The notes under the pieces: model-generated
What the model was told of the DNA's origin: nothing
The model's input: only the letters and a program-made list of their open reading frames with translations
Database searches by the model: none
Program-made: the position numbers and the translations under genes
Source: Nissolia schottii
Lineage: Eukaryota > Streptophyta > Magnoliopsida > Fabales > Fabaceae
Length of the DNA stretch: 64,000 nt
Direction: 5' to 3'
Assembly: GCA_003254905.1 (NCBI GenBank)
Contig: QANU01004444.1
Span: forward strand, 98,019 to 162,018
Part shown: piece by piece, positions 11,527 to 24,630 of the stretch
Layout: each line of letters begins with the position of its first letter
Position numbering within the stretch: the first letter of the stretch is position 1

Positions 11527-13334
11527 TTATCATAAATAACTTATCTTTAACCATGAGGTGAGGTGTGGGGGTAACTCACCTTGTCCATTAGTCATGTGGT
11601 TGAGAATTCGATTCTCACTCTTGGTGCACCCAAAAATATAATAATACGTTGAGTTAGAAAATAACAATGTATTTATCCTCTTAATATTTTCTCCTAAGAT
11701 TTAAACCATTTAAAAATATTTCCATAAGGTCTTTTTATTTCATCATAAATAATATATCAAAATATATATAATCTAACACCGCTCCGCTCCTATAGTAGTA
11801 AAACAATGGATAAAAGGACATCTTTCTACACAATTTTATATATATATATTTCTCATAAAATTAACTGTGTGTTTGGATGATCCATTCAACGCGCATTAAC
11901 ATAAATAGAAAAATTCTTCTTTTCAAAAAAGCTATCTCGAGAATTCGCAAAACAATGCTCATAAAAATAATAGAACAAAAAATAAATGTTAAAAATTTGT
12001 TTCAGTGTGAATAACTCATATTTTTTTACGTCATTACTATAGGAAAACAATGAGTAAAACAATTTTTTTTACACAAGTTCTTTTATCTTTTCTCCTAAAA
12101 TTAATTGTGTTTTAATGACCCACTCAACGCGCATTCAATGTATGTAGGAAAGTTCTTTTCGAAAAAGCTATATTGGGAATTGGCAAAACAACACTCATAA
12201 AAACAACAAAATAGAAATTAAACTATAAAAATTTGTCTCATCGTGAATAACTCATTTTTCTGAGTCGTTACTACAAGAAATCAATGAGTAAGAAAAAACT
12301 TTTTATACAAGTTTTTTTATCTTTTCTTCTAAAATTAATTGTGTTTTGATGACCCACTCAACACACATTCAACGTTAGTAGGAAAATTCTTCTTTTCAAA
12401 AAAGCTATCTCGAGAATTTGCAAAACAACACTCATAAAACAACCAAAAAAAATTGTTAAAAATTTGTATCATCATGAATAACCTATCTTTCTAAGTCTTT
12501 ACTAAAGTAAAACAATGAGTAATTTTTTTTCTACACAAGTTCTTTTATCTTTTCTCCTAAAATTAATCATATTTTGATGACCCACTCAATGCACGTTCAA
12601 CGTAACTGGTGCAATCCTTCTTTACAGAAAAGTTGCCTCGGGAAGTCGCTAAACAACGCTCCTAGAAACAACCAAGCAGACGGTAAACGTTAAAAGTTTG
12701 TTTCACCATAAATAATTCACCTTTCTACGTTGTTACTACAATAAAACAATGAGTAAGAAAAAACCTTTTACGCGAGTTCTTTTATCTTTTCTCCTAACAT
12801 TAATTATGTTTTGATGTTCCACTCAACGCACGTTCAACATAAGTTAGACAATCCTTTTTTTTTAGAAAAGCTATCTTAAAAAGTTACAAAACAACATTCT
12901 CAAAAACAATCAAGTAGACAATAAACATTAAAAGTTTTTTTCACGGTAAATAACTTATCTTTAATCATATATCAAAATATACGTGACTTGACGTCAAGTT
13001 CATTAAAAAAACAATGGGTAAGAAAACAAAACCTCAAAACACATTCCCCACGACTTTTCCTCCTCTTTTTAACTCCTTATTCCCTCACCTATTAGGATCA
13101 AATGCAAGAAAGGGGAGTAACAAATAACAAGTCCTGCTAGAACTTGTGTTGGGGTATTAGTAAGAAGATCAGTCCTAGCTTTTACTGAACCCTTCCATGT
13201 GTAGTAGTAGAGTAAAAACTTCAAGTCTATAGAGTGAAGTGAAGTGGGCATGAAAATGCACATTTTTGGTGCATCTTAGAGAGAGAGAGAGTCATGTGTT
13301 TATGTCCGGACAGTGTTGGGTGTGAAGTGGGTGA

Positions 13335-14067
13335 CCAATAATAAAAATAAAAAACCCATTTTTTCCTCTCTCACTCTCTCTCTCTTCCTCTCTCATTGTC
13401 TTCAAGTTCCTAAGCTTTGGGGTTGTGGCCTTGGATTTTGGGGGTAAAAGGCCTCGAGAGATAGCGAAGCTTTGCCTTCACTTTATTCCTTCAAATTCGA
13501 CACTTTGCTCTGTGCAACAACGAGGTTTTTGTTGCAACACACAACAACAAACGCACACACACTCACTCTCTCTCTCTCTCTCTCTATAGCTTCTACATTG
13601 TCTTCTTCTTCCTCTTCCAGCTCCCATAATCTCAGAGTTTTAGACACCCTTTGTTCAAATCTGAAACAAGGCCATGCGAGTGTGTTTCGATTCGTACCAC
13701 ATTGTCTGAAAATTTTTTTTAGAAAAAAGCTGGGATTTGCTCTGTTTTCTGCTCTGTTTTCCTCTGCTTTAACTTGAGAAACAGAGGATTTCATTACTTT
13801 TTTTTTCGTTGTTTTTTCGATCATCAGAGAGCCAGTTACTGTGTCTTTTCTTTCTTTTTTTTCTTCCGGTTTTTCCGTTTGGATAGAGACACCGAACTGA
13901 ACCAGAAACCGGACAGGAACACCCCCCCCCCATATTCTAAGGGCCCTTGGAAGTTTCAAACCTTTTTTGTCATTTTCCTCTTCATTGAGGTGTCACCATC
14001 ACCGTTTTGTTTCCTTCATCTGTTTGCTGCTGAATAGAGGAAGAAGCTACATGAAGTTGCGACAACA
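13335..14067 (+). promoter_or_regulatory. CT-rich promoter/5' leader of the 5-phosphatase gene
   Basis: Sequence upstream of the 5-phosphatase start changes from AT-rich repeat to CT-rich tracts (13365-13400 and a CT run at 13564-13587), typical of plant Y-patch/5'-UTR DNA. 'gaccaataat' at about 13333 is a CCAAT-like word. The leader appears long and may contain an intron: a 'gggggtaaaag' donor lies at 13440 and AG acceptors near 14035. Transcription start was not determined. An 11-codon upstream ORF begins with the ATG near 13674 if that part is exonic. Confidence 0.5.
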
Positions 14068-14071
14068 ATGA
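14051..14071 (+). promoter_or_regulatory. six-codon upstream ORF overlapping the main start
   Basis: ATG at 14051 opens a frame reading MKLRQQ, whose TGA at 14069-14071 overlaps the main ATG at 14068-14070 in an ATGA configuration. Such an arrangement could let ribosomes terminate and restart on the 5-phosphatase frame. No splice site separates the two ATGs, so any transcript reading into exon 1 from upstream carries both. Confidence 0.7.
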
Positions 14072-17040
14072 GAGATGAGAACTCGAAGAAAAGCAAGGTT
14101 TGAAGGAAAATGCCACCCCCTCTCCCTCTCTCTCTCAAAATTCACTTGCATTTTGTGTTCTGTTTTTCTCTGTTCTGTTCTGCCATTGCTTACCCCCTTT
14201 TGTTGTTCTTGGGTGTGAAGCTTTCATGGCCCAAAACTCTGGTCAAGAAATGGTTCAACATCAAGAGCAAAGCTGAAGACTTCCAAGCTGATGATGTCCT
14301 CCACAGAGGTGATTGCTCAAATTTTCTCATGATTTTTCGTGCAATTTGAGGATTTAGGATTTGGTAATCTGTGATTTCATGTAAAAAAACGGGGGGTTTT
14401 TTACCAATTTTTTGGTTCTGAAATCAGACTTGTATTCTTTTTCAACTTGGGTTTTGTCCTTGCAATTTTTTGTTCTTGTTTCAATGGTGAATCCAAGATC
14501 TGTAGTTTTATTGTCTTCCTCCATCCATGGTTTCTATTCTTTTGCGACCAATCTTTCTATATTTTTAATTTAATTTAATTTCTGTTTTGTTTTGGTGTGT
14601 GTGTGTGTGGGATGATGAATTTGACTGTGGAAAGAGCACAGCTTTATCTAACTTTATTGGTTTTTCTTTTTCAGGTGTTGGTGATGAGGAGTGGAGGAGC
14701 AACGCCTATTCACAGAAGGAGGAATGCACTGTCAAGAAAAGCAAAGCAGGTTTCATTCATTGCCCCATACAGGCCTATCTTAGGACCACAACCCCNNNNN
14801 NNNNNNNNNNNNNNNNNNNNNNNNNNNNNNNAGATAAAGATAAAAAGAAAACTTACTAGGCAGTGGTGACAAAATTTCTGAAAATATCTTTTGCCTTTTT
14901 GTTTTTCTATTTTTCTCTTGTATACAAACCAGTCACAATTTTTTGATGCGCAGAGAGAGCGAAGAGGAGGCACTCGGATAGAATGCGGCGGGGTAACCCC
15001 GATTCGGCTCAGGTTATAGATGTGTTTAACTACAGGTATCCTTTCATGTTGTTGTGCATTGTGCTTAGTTAGTGTTGCGTCCTTGTTTTTATTGTGCAGT
15101 TTTGATTTGAAGAATTGTTAACATGTTTCTGCACACAGAATCTTTGCTGCGACTTGGAATGTAGCCGGAAAATCTCCTCCGAGCTATTTGAGCCTGGAAG
15201 ATTGGCTTCACTCCTCTCCTCCGGCTGATATCTATGTTCTTGGGTAAATTTCTGAGTATATAATGTGATCGATCTCCTTTTGTTATGCAAATTTAACAAT
15301 CTGAAATACTTTGTCTTTTCTTCAACTCAGGTTTCAAGAAATTGTACCTCTCAATGCTGGTAATGTTCTGGGAACTGAAGACAACGGACCGGCCAGAAAA
15401 TGGCTAGCCCTTATTAGGAAGACGCTAAACAGCCTGCCCGGAACAAATGGCGATTACCACACTTCTTCGCCGGTCCCTGATCCTGTCATAGAGTTAGATG
15501 ATGATTTTGAGGGATCGGCGAGGCAGAAAACGACCTCTTTCTTCCATCGGAGATCCTTCCAGTCCTTGAGTCGTAGTATGAGGATGGATCATGACCTGTC
15601 ACTGCCACAGGCATCCCTAGATCGTCGTCTCAGCGTCTGTGATAGAGTGATATTCGGTCACAGGACAAGCGACTATGATCCAAATTATAGGTGGGCTTCC
15701 TCGGATGATGAAATTGGGCCTTGTGACTCCCCCATCGATACAACACAGTATTCACCGATGGCGTGTAGAGGTTTCTCTATGGAGGATAGGGATCGACAGA
15801 AAGGGAACTCGAGATACTGTTTGGTTGCTAGCAAGCAAATGGTTGGTATATTTCTGACAGTTTGGGTCAAAAGAGATATCAGAGATGATGTTCGTAACAT
15901 GAAGGTGTCTTGCGTCGGGAGAGGATTGATGGGATACCTTGGGAACAAGGTAAATTTGATAAATTTCTATTTTTAAAGAGTTTATAATGAATTAAGAAGG
16001 AGGCTGCCTCACACTCTTTTGTTTTGTCCAGGGTTCAATATCGATTAGCATGGTTGTGCACCGAACAAGCTTTTGCTTTGTCTGTAGTCACCTGACTTCT
16101 GGACAAAAGGAGGGCGATGAGTTGAGGAGAAACTCAGATGTAATGGAGATTCTCAGAAAGACAAGGTTTCCCCGGGTTCATGGCATGGTTGACGAGAGTT
16201 CTCCACAGACAATTCTGGAGCATGAGTAAGCTCTTCATCCATTTTCTAGAATCTTTGTCATGTATCTGAATGCTTGGAAATTGTTTGGAAATTGTGAATC
16301 TAAATAAAATTCAGTTCTAAGCCGTAACTTATACCTTGGTTTAATTGGTGTAGTCGAATAATTTGGCTGGGGGATTTAAATTATCGGATAGCCCTTTCTT
16401 ACCGTGCAGCAAAAGCTCTTGTTGAGATGCATAACTGGAAGGTTTTGTTAGAGAATGACCAGGTATAATAGTTTGTCCACTTACAATCTGTTATAGTTTT
16501 TTTCTTAATCATTTTTTTGTTTAGTATCAATCTGATCATTTGGTACCTTTTCGCTTTCAGCTGCATATAGAGCAGAACAACGGCCGTGTCTTTGAAGGAT
16601 GGAATGAAGGAAAAATATATTTCCCTCCCACATATAAGTATTCGAACAATTCGGACAGATATGCCGGCGATGAAAGACACTCTAAACAAAAGAGAAGAAC
16701 TCCAGCATGGTAGTTTTCGTTATCATCGATTAATGGACAAGAGAAGAAAACAAAACAATATTATTGTGTACTCAAATTCTGATCTGAATCTTTTTGTTCA
16801 TGAAGGTGTGATCGTATCTTGTGGTATGGAAGAGGTCTCCGCCAATTATCCTATGTACGTGGGGAGTCAAGATTCTCCGATCATAGACCAGTTTACAGCA
16901 TGTTCCTGGCAGAAGTAGAATCTCTTAGCCGCAGCCGGATAAAAAAATGTTCAAGCTGCTCCAATTCAAGGATTGAAGTCGAGGAGTTGTTGCCCGATTC
17001 CAATGGTTACGGCTACCATGACGTCAATTTCATTTTATGA
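14068..17040 (+). CDS. type I inositol polyphosphate 5-phosphatase (CVP2/CVL1-like)
   Basis: Ten exons: 14068-14097, 14221-14308, 14675-14749, 14954-15035, 15139-15243, 15331-15949, 16032-16225, 16354-16462, 16561-16709, 16806-17040. All introns are GT-AG. They sum to 1686 nt, a 561-residue protein plus stop. The family removes the 5-phosphate from inositol polyphosphates or phosphoinositides in plant signalling. Visible family signatures are TWNVAG (97-102), [12 protein letters not shown] (128-139, metal-binding Glu130), [14 protein letters not shown] (353-366), WLGDLNYRI (402-410), WCDRILW (484-490) and the catalytic SDHRPV (508-513). A Ser/Arg-rich spacer (about 150-300), typical of the plant type I group, separates the first motifs from the core. 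A basic N-terminus ([19 protein letters not shown]) is present. No WD40 repeats, so not type II. Intron 3 holds the N gap; the frame is unaffected. The vascular-patterning CVP2/CVL1 subgroup is my best guess among paralogues. Confidence 0.97.
14796..14831. other. assembly gap (36 Ns)
   Basis: A run of N within intron 3 of the 5-phosphatase gene. Both flanking exons and their splice sites are intact. Confidence 1.
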
Positions 17041-20000
17041 AATGTCTATAATACTCATACCTTATGATCAAGTTGGATAGTTTGAGGCAACTGAAAGTAG
17101 CAGTGTACATAAAAGGGTAAATGCACCTCAGCGATGAAATTACATCATTATTTTCCCTTCTTGCATACATGTCATTTACATCTCGCAAACAAAAGAAATG
17201 AAGGGAAAATTCAATTGAGACATGATATACAATTTGCTGATTAACCTCCTCTTAATCACAAAATAATCTGATAGAAGCACGCTTTTATCTAATTCGCCGA
17301 TGCCTTGCCGGCTCAAGCATTGGCTCCATTTCATGGAATAAGAAACTTAGATATCCTGTTTTCAGCAATTCGTTTAAGAATTTGAGGCCACTTGGCCCCA
17401 TTCTGCATGATTCCATATGGAATAGTTAGTCTCATAGATTTCTTCACAACTTGCTAATAAATATTTTAGTTGAGATCTTCATGCATGTCTTATTCTTATC
17501 CTTTGGATTTGGTCCCCCACACCTTGTAGGTGGGCACTGATGTGAGAAGTGCTTAGCCCCAATGGTTTGATAGAGACATTCTGTTGCCCTCCCCTGCCCC
17601 AAAAGAAAGGACACGGACCCCTAAAGAAGGTTGTCCTTCAAGTCTTTGTTCTCCTTTTTTTTCTTTTCTTTTTCCTCAGTCCTTCTCTCTGATTATTATT
17701 CCTTCTAAAATCTAACCTCTCTTTGTTGTTGTTTGCAGCTGCAGAGAGAGATTTTTGGTTTTTGCCAACAACTACTGACACCGGATGCTTTGCTGCTCAC
17801 AATCCTCTTGGCAAGGAATAACTGGCTTTTATGGATCAAGGCAAGTTGCGTCTGGATTTTCATGAATGAGGTAGAGAGAGAAAAATTGCCTCATTGGTAT
17901 GAAGCACAAATGTGACGTGGAACGTGTTATTCATGAAACTGCTTTATTACATTGACCTCTCCTGAGATTAGATTAGACAATAAAACACATATACTTTTCA
18001 GTTACATTTATCTCCTTGAATGTTTAGGCGCGATATTATATTACATACACTCTTCAGACACCTCTTTGACACCAAATGTCCCTATATATAGAGGTGTCAG
18101 TCTAGGCGTGGCTGATCGAGCGATGTCGTGTGTAATATCGTCTAATCTCAAGAGATATCAGTCTAATTTTACGAAAAGTGACCCGTCGTTAGCAATTTGT
18201 TCAGATGTTTGAAAATTTTTGGAACTATCTTAGCAATGCTAATGAGGCAATGTAAATTGTTAATGTTATTGAGTTGTGTGCGTCATAACTTAGTGGAGAA
18301 TAACAAAAATTAATTGTACCGTAGTTTTTTTTTTCCCCTTAAAAAAAGTTGAAATATTTGATCTTAATTATCTTATTTATTCTTTGGACTGATGCAGGAA
18401 CATAAAAAGAATTACAACAGATGTGATGGGCACTCATTGCTTGTGTTAAACTGTTAATAAAGAGAAGTGCAATTTCTGACGGATACATCTGAAGCGTCTT
18501 TTCTTTGTACCAGCTAATGATTTCACTGAGAGCAACCATTAAATATAATGAGTTAAAATTTATGACTTTGTTTTTCAACATTTTATGTAGTTTATATATT
18601 TTTATTTTTCTTATGAATAAGATGAAAGTTACGTCCAAAAGTGAAAGAAGGAGAATGCACTTTGCACACTAACATTGCTTTTTGGCTTTTACTAGTATGT
18701 CATAATTTGTACCTCACAAAGTTTAAATTTTGATTTTTGACCCTTATTTTATTTTATTTTTATTCCCTTTTTTTACTTTAATTCTGATTCGGGTATGATT
18801 CTTTGGGCATCATCAATGCCTTTTTCAGTCAAATGTTTTACCTTATAATTGCAGCCCCATGCTTGATTAAAAAATTTCAATTCAGACTATGATCCATTTT
18901 GGCATTGTTAGGTTTTAGAATATTTCATGTTACAATTTGGAAAAAGGTAGCCTAAAAAAAAATGTGACAATGACATAATTAATTGTTGTTATAACGATTG
19001 CAATAGAGAAAGAAAGGGACGTGCCGAAGTGTGTTGCTCAATGACCTATGTTGATCCCTTCAGAGAATATAAATATTCATACCTATAAATAATAATAATG
19101 GATCTCATTTAAGTTGTCAAATCCTAAAATGGGGACCATCAAGGTATAGTATTTGCATAGTATTATTAATGGGGTTGGGGAGGTCGTTGATCAATAATTT
19201 TTAACCAGAGCTTTTGGGTTTGAATCTTAGTTATGCAGCAAAGTTTTGCCACTCAAGAGGTGCTTGAATAGTTTGGTCTCCAATACAATAGAAAGATATT
19301 TGTGGTCTCAAATTTTTTTTTTATATAACATTTATATTATCAATATGGTCACTTTAAGAGGGAAATGGATAGAGTTTCTTAGATCACATTTAATTTGATG
19401 TGATAAAATTTAAATGAGAATTTACTCTCTTTTAATTGAGACCAACTTTTATTCTAATTTAAAGTAAGTTTCAGTTATCAAATTGATATTCCAAGTCTGT
19501 TAATAACCAAATTGATTTTCCAAATATTCTTTCAGTGACTAAATTAAGGTCACAAATCTTTCGATGAAAAATGAATTAATATCCTAAAATTTGTTCGTGG
19601 AACAATTTGAGATTTTACTCAAACCCTAAAAAACCAAATTGTTTAAGTCCGTTTGGTTGTGTTTACGGGAGAAAAAAAGTGCTTATTTCAACGAAAAAAT
19701 GTACATTTAAAGATTAGTTGTTTGTTTGGTTGTACTTCAGAAAGCTAGAATAAGAAAATAGATGGTTTCAATCAATTTATCAACACAAAGTTAGACAAAT
19801 GATATACAAATTTGTTCCCTTCTTAAAAAATCTTAGATCCAAGATTTGAGGAGAAAAAAAACTTGTGTAAAAAAAAGCAGCCATAATACATTGAATTAGA
19901 TTAATAAGTCCCCTTGGTAATGAAATTCGAATATCAGTGCAAATAACAATAATAATAATAAGTTTTTCCTGCTTATTTTGATAAGCAGATATGGAATTGT

Positions 20001-20329
20001 TTCTCCCATAAGCAGTAAGCACAAACAGGGGAACAGATAGAATTTTGCTTCTCAACTTTCGAAACCACTACCTTCTTGCACAATTACCATTTTATTCTAA
20101 TTTTATTTTTTAAAAAAATACCTATGTTATAGTAGGCCCATGTAATTTATCACATAATTATAATTTTATATGAAAAAAAATACATTTGCATTTATCACAT
20201 TTAAATAATTTAACAACTTTTAATTTCAACACTAAATCTTTCTCCACATTCAAACTCAATAATTTTTTTGATTTTACTTCTACTTCTACCTTTCCATAAA
20301 TACTTCTTCTATAATCTTAAAAAAGCAAA
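17041..20329. other. 3' flank and intergenic DNA, no gene seen
   Basis: The 5-phosphatase 3' UTR is expected in the first few hundred bases; a poly(A)-like 'aataaa' lies near 17455. A CT-rich segment with short open frames at 17640-17915 shows no domain. 19160-19270 has a weak tRNA-like box B ('gggtttgaatct') of the SINE type. Nothing else is supportable. Confidence 0.5.
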
Positions 20330-20334
20330 AGAAG

Positions 20335-20500
20335 TAACCAACGAGGGTTGGACTAAGTGGTAAGCGGCTTGGTATCGCTTAAGCAAAGTCCCAAGTTCAA
20401 AACCTTGTGTACGCAGTTATTCTCTCTGAAAAACTAACCCGCCACTCGAGTCGACTCGGATTAGTCAAGGCGGAGCTTTGCATACTAAGCAGGCCAACTA
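20335..20500 (+). repeat. SINE-like / tRNA-derived sequence
   Basis: 'aagtggtaagcgg' (box A-like) is followed about 40 nt later by 'aagttcaaaacctt' (box B-like), with higher GC content than the surroundings. This is the layout of a pol III promoter in a decayed tRNA-derived SINE. It does not fold as a complete tRNA by eye and lacks tidy target duplications. Confidence 0.4.
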
Positions 20501-21473
20501 AAAAAAAACGCAAAAGGAGTAAATATATAAGTCATATAATAACATTAAAAATTATCATATCTCACCTTTTAAGAAGTATTATCTCTTTTATTTTTTAACA
20601 AGTATTCTAAAAATCATTAGCTTTTTCTCTTTCTTAAAACTAAACACTCCAAAGTCCACACTAACGGTATTCTGTGCCGACCCTACTTATCTTTAAATAA
20701 TTATATCCTCTACTTATCTCCACGCTCCGTTGCCGAGCGTGAATCTCACGTGTCCACTTTCTGCGTCATGATTGTTGCGTGGTGGACACAACCTCTACAC
20801 TGTCGTGGGACATTTTCCTACTAATCCTGCTGTGAGAAATATTTTGCTATTCGTAAAACATATTTAATGTGTGCTTTATGAACACTATTAATTATTAATT
20901 TTAATTTTAAAAAACATAAAAAATACTTGAAACCAATATCACTGGTTGATAGTGCTCATGGAGTATAGAGTAAATATCCTTCATGAGCACACACATATTT
21001 CTATCCTACCATTCTAACTCAGGCATAATGAGTTTAAAGAAGTGAATGGATCCCATTATTATCACTTAGAATAGATAATTTTATTATTTAAATCATATTA
21101 TAATTTCGTCTTTTACATTTTAATAATATGTGTTAGTAATAAATATTTTTGATATATTATTTAATTTATTTAATTATATTAACAGTTATAAAAAGAAATA
21201 TTTTCATTAAAATGATGTGTGAAAAATAAAATAATCAGTTACACTAAAATTAACTCAAAATTAAGCTTATTAGTTAACAAAAAAATTAACGTTGGCCATA
21301 CATAAATAAATTATTTTGCACAATTATATATATATGCGTAACAATATTTAAACTTTAAATTATAATAAATAATTTGTTATTAGTTTAGTCTAGACATTTT
21401 CAACATAAGAGATCTAGATTAGAATTTATCCATTGTGAAAATTTCCTCTGAAACACATTCTAAAAATGTATAG

Positions 21474-21474
<1 letters not shown>

Positions 21475-21526
<52 letters not shown>
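21475..21526. repeat. (TTA)17 microsatellite
   Basis: Uninterrupted TTA repeat of about 52 bp. Confidence 0.98.
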
Positions 21527-22894
21527 CCAAAAGATAAAATGACAATTTGAAGACATATAATAATATAAGGGAGTTTTGTTATATTGCTGCCAATTGGAAG
21601 AGACATAGAAAATACATATTAAAAAAACACAATAAAATATTTCAAATTCAATAAACATGCAATAATTAATTCAATTAATGATATCAGTGATCTCATTTTT
21701 TTTAAACCAGATCATTAACTTCAATCACAACCATATAAATTTCATATTGACCAATAAAGTCACATGTTTTAAATTAGAACATTGATTTCGAGATTAGCTA
21801 GCATAACATATTCAAAAGTTGATCGTAGTTGAAAGCTAATTAAGTGTTGAAAGTTTTAGTCTTTTGTGCAGTTCATATCTTTAATAGTAAGTGCTAATTT
21901 TGTAAATTCTTATTCGACCGAAGCAAGAGGAAGTGGTTGAGAAGGAGGTTGCATGGGTGGCTAGGTCTCTTGGCGGCAATGGAGGAAGTGGATTTGGTAG
22001 AACATATCATTAGTTTAAATGAGGAAGAATATAGGATCGACCACGACAAAATATAGAGAAAATTGCCATCATCTTTGGAATGGTGTGGTGGTGGTTGTGA
22101 GTGGGACGGAGAAAGGTATGCTAGGTGGCAAGATAAGATGTTTAATTATTATGGATATAATAGCAATTTAATATTGCAACAAATAAATGAAAACGAAGCA
22201 AGTAAATGAGTGTGTCAATTGTTGGATTACAAATGATCCAAAAGTAACGCGGAGTATCATAATAATTTTTGATCAATATCAACCATTGGATCGTTTTTGT
22301 TTTTGGTTAATGATTCAAGAGGAACTAGAACGCCAAGCGAAACTTTTAACCCCCCACAAGTTAAAAAGTTTCTTATTAATTTTATTAATTTCTAAGTATG
22401 TGTAATCTATTTCTTTGTCCCGCTCACTCTTGCATGGGGCTCGACAACTTGATTTCCTTTTAGTTGCTGCACACACGCCTATTTTATTTCAGAAGAGAAG
22501 TGGATGGCATGTTTGGTCATGCAAATGTTAAAAATTAGAGTAGTCAAACTCTCTCTCATGGAAACTTTGTGGTGTGGGAGGTGTCTTCATCATCCTTGAA
22601 TGTCTTCCCTTAAGCTTACGAAACGCGTGGCTCATCTTGCTCTTAGTTTTACATTTTTTTTTCATTTTTGATGTGTATTTATATAAAAATAAAAACTCTC
22701 TCTATGCATGATTTAATTTTCCCCTTATTAAATCAATGATATCCAAATTTTATCACTAAAAATCTAATTAACCCGACTAACTTAACTGCATATCCATAAA
22801 AAGGATAAAAATATTTTAAAAAGAGACTAATTAAAGAATTCACTATCTTGATCGACTCCATGTTAGTTCTTTGTACATGATATGATATGATAAG

Positions 22895-22898
<4 letters not shown>

Positions 22899-22929
<31 letters not shown>
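22899..22929. repeat. (TA)n microsatellite
   Basis: Uninterrupted TA run of about 31 bp. Confidence 0.95.
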
Positions 22930-22932
<3 letters not shown>

Positions 22933-24630
22933 GCATATAAAATGTTTGTCTTTTTACTATAAAGACTGTTAAATTATAGCTCATCATCAAAGCTTATTAT
23001 AATTATTGTGATATAGTAAATGGCTCTATATGTCAATGATAAGTATATATAATTATAATGTCATAGTTTAATTTTTTGTTAATAATTAGCATTATTTTAG
23101 AAAACAAGGCATAGCGTTATCGAAAAATTCTTTCCTCGCTCAATTTAATTTAACTCAAGAAACAACTAATGAGGGTTTTGATTCTACATATACATAGTTG
23201 GGGAAAAAGTTTGACTTTTGAAAGATAATCATAAAGTAAATGAGTTGTGTTTCGCGTCAGTGTCAAATCTTGTTACTTTGTTTGTCACTGTCAAATCAGC
23301 ATATCATAATTGTGTTGGAGTGGCCAAGGGCCAACCCCATAAAAAGAAACAAGAAAAGCTCAACTCGCATTGTTTTAGAACTTACTAATCTTTATTAATT
23401 TTTAAATATTTTAAAAGTTCAACTCGTATTTTATTAAGGAAGCTTACACGTACAATAAAATTTAAATAATAATTATATAACTTTTTTTATAAATGTATAA
23501 ATTTTATCGTATTTAAATCTTCTTTTTTTATAACAAGACTCATACTTTTATAAAAGAGTTGTATGATTATTATATAAATAACATTTTTGTTTGGTATTTT
23601 GATTAGAAAAAAAAAGAATTAAAGAAACTTATTTTTCATTAAAAAACAAATCAATTCCTAGGCATAAACATTCTTTGTAAGAAGATTTTGAAAAAAAAAA
23701 TGTGAAAAAGTAATTTTTTAGTTTTTTTTAAGAGTTAAATTGTTATACATGGATATTATAATTTTTTCTTTAGATTATCATTTAATCAAATAATGATGTT
23801 TAAAGAAGAGCGGGGAATTAAAAAAACATCTTTTGTAATTATGTGCAAACAAAAATTACCTTTACCTTTTACAAAACCTTACAAAAACTAATTAATTAAT
23901 TAATTATGTATATTATCTGTAACTCACCAATTTAAAGCTTATCCAAATATAATTAATGAGGATATGAGGGCACAAAAGACCTCAAATGGGGCATATGGCA
24001 TGCACACCGGTTTAGTTTCTGATTAATTAGTAGTAATGCCGTAATGAGGAGTTAGTTAGGAAAGTAATTAAGTTCCCAGTATTGTTATAATTCAGTCATA
24101 GTAGTTGAATGTTTCTTTCATTTTCTTCACTTTGTATATAACCTAAGGGTTAAGTTAATTTCAATTAAGCTGAATTCATTTCATTCAATATGTTTTTTTT
24201 TGTCATAAAGGATTTAATATGTTATATATCATATCAATAATTAGCGAAGCAAATAATATGCTTTGGAAAAATGCTTAACAGTACCAAACTCTGCTTGACT
24301 TATTTACGACACATCTCAACCGCTAATCCTACTTTTAAGTTTGGTTTTTTATTTTTATTCATTTAAAAATTAGAACGTAACCACCCTCATGTGACTTGTC
24401 GTGCATATATCACACATTAGTGCTTTTGAACGACAAAAATATTTTTAGTCAAATTTTCCACTATAATTCACTAACCACGACGAGTGAAATTACAATGATA
24501 ATGCTTAATTACTAGTATAAGAGTTGGGTTAGAATTAGGGATAGTATTAATAGTGCGGTAAGAGGTACAACCCAAATGTTTTAACTTATGGTTTACACAG
24601 TGGTATTGAGTACATAAGCTTTTACATATA

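Larger units (their letters stand above)
9765..13030 (+). repeat. diverged 228-240 bp tandem repeat array
   Basis: Five clear consecutive units start at the 'ttaa(t/c)...gttt..atga' motif at 11861, 12101, 12335, 12563 and 12800 (periods 240, 234, 228, 237). Each unit carries 'cccactcaacgc', 'gaaaagctat', 'aaaaacaac', 'gtttcat..tgaataa', 'acaatgagtaag' and 'ttttatcttttctcct' in the same order. More degraded members occur at about 9770-9985, 10310-10470 and 11670-11860. The array is interrupted by the TIR element at 10507-11364. Confidence 0.85.

Noticed and set aside
11555..11640. tRNA-like segment 'ggttgagaattcgattctcac'
   Set aside because: Only a box B-like word; no box A at proper distance and no cloverleaf.
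13483..13959. 158-codon minus-strand frame in the 5-phosphatase leader
   Set aside because: It is antisense to a CT-rich leader; Glu/Arg/Lys-rich composition reflects GA repeats on that strand.
17733..17915. 60-codon frame downstream of the 5-phosphatase
   Set aside because: No recognisable protein features; lies in probable 3' flank with no supporting splice or start context.
21910..22140. Less AT-rich segment resembling coding DNA
   Set aside because: Stops occur after 40 or fewer codons in all frames and no protein family is recognisable.
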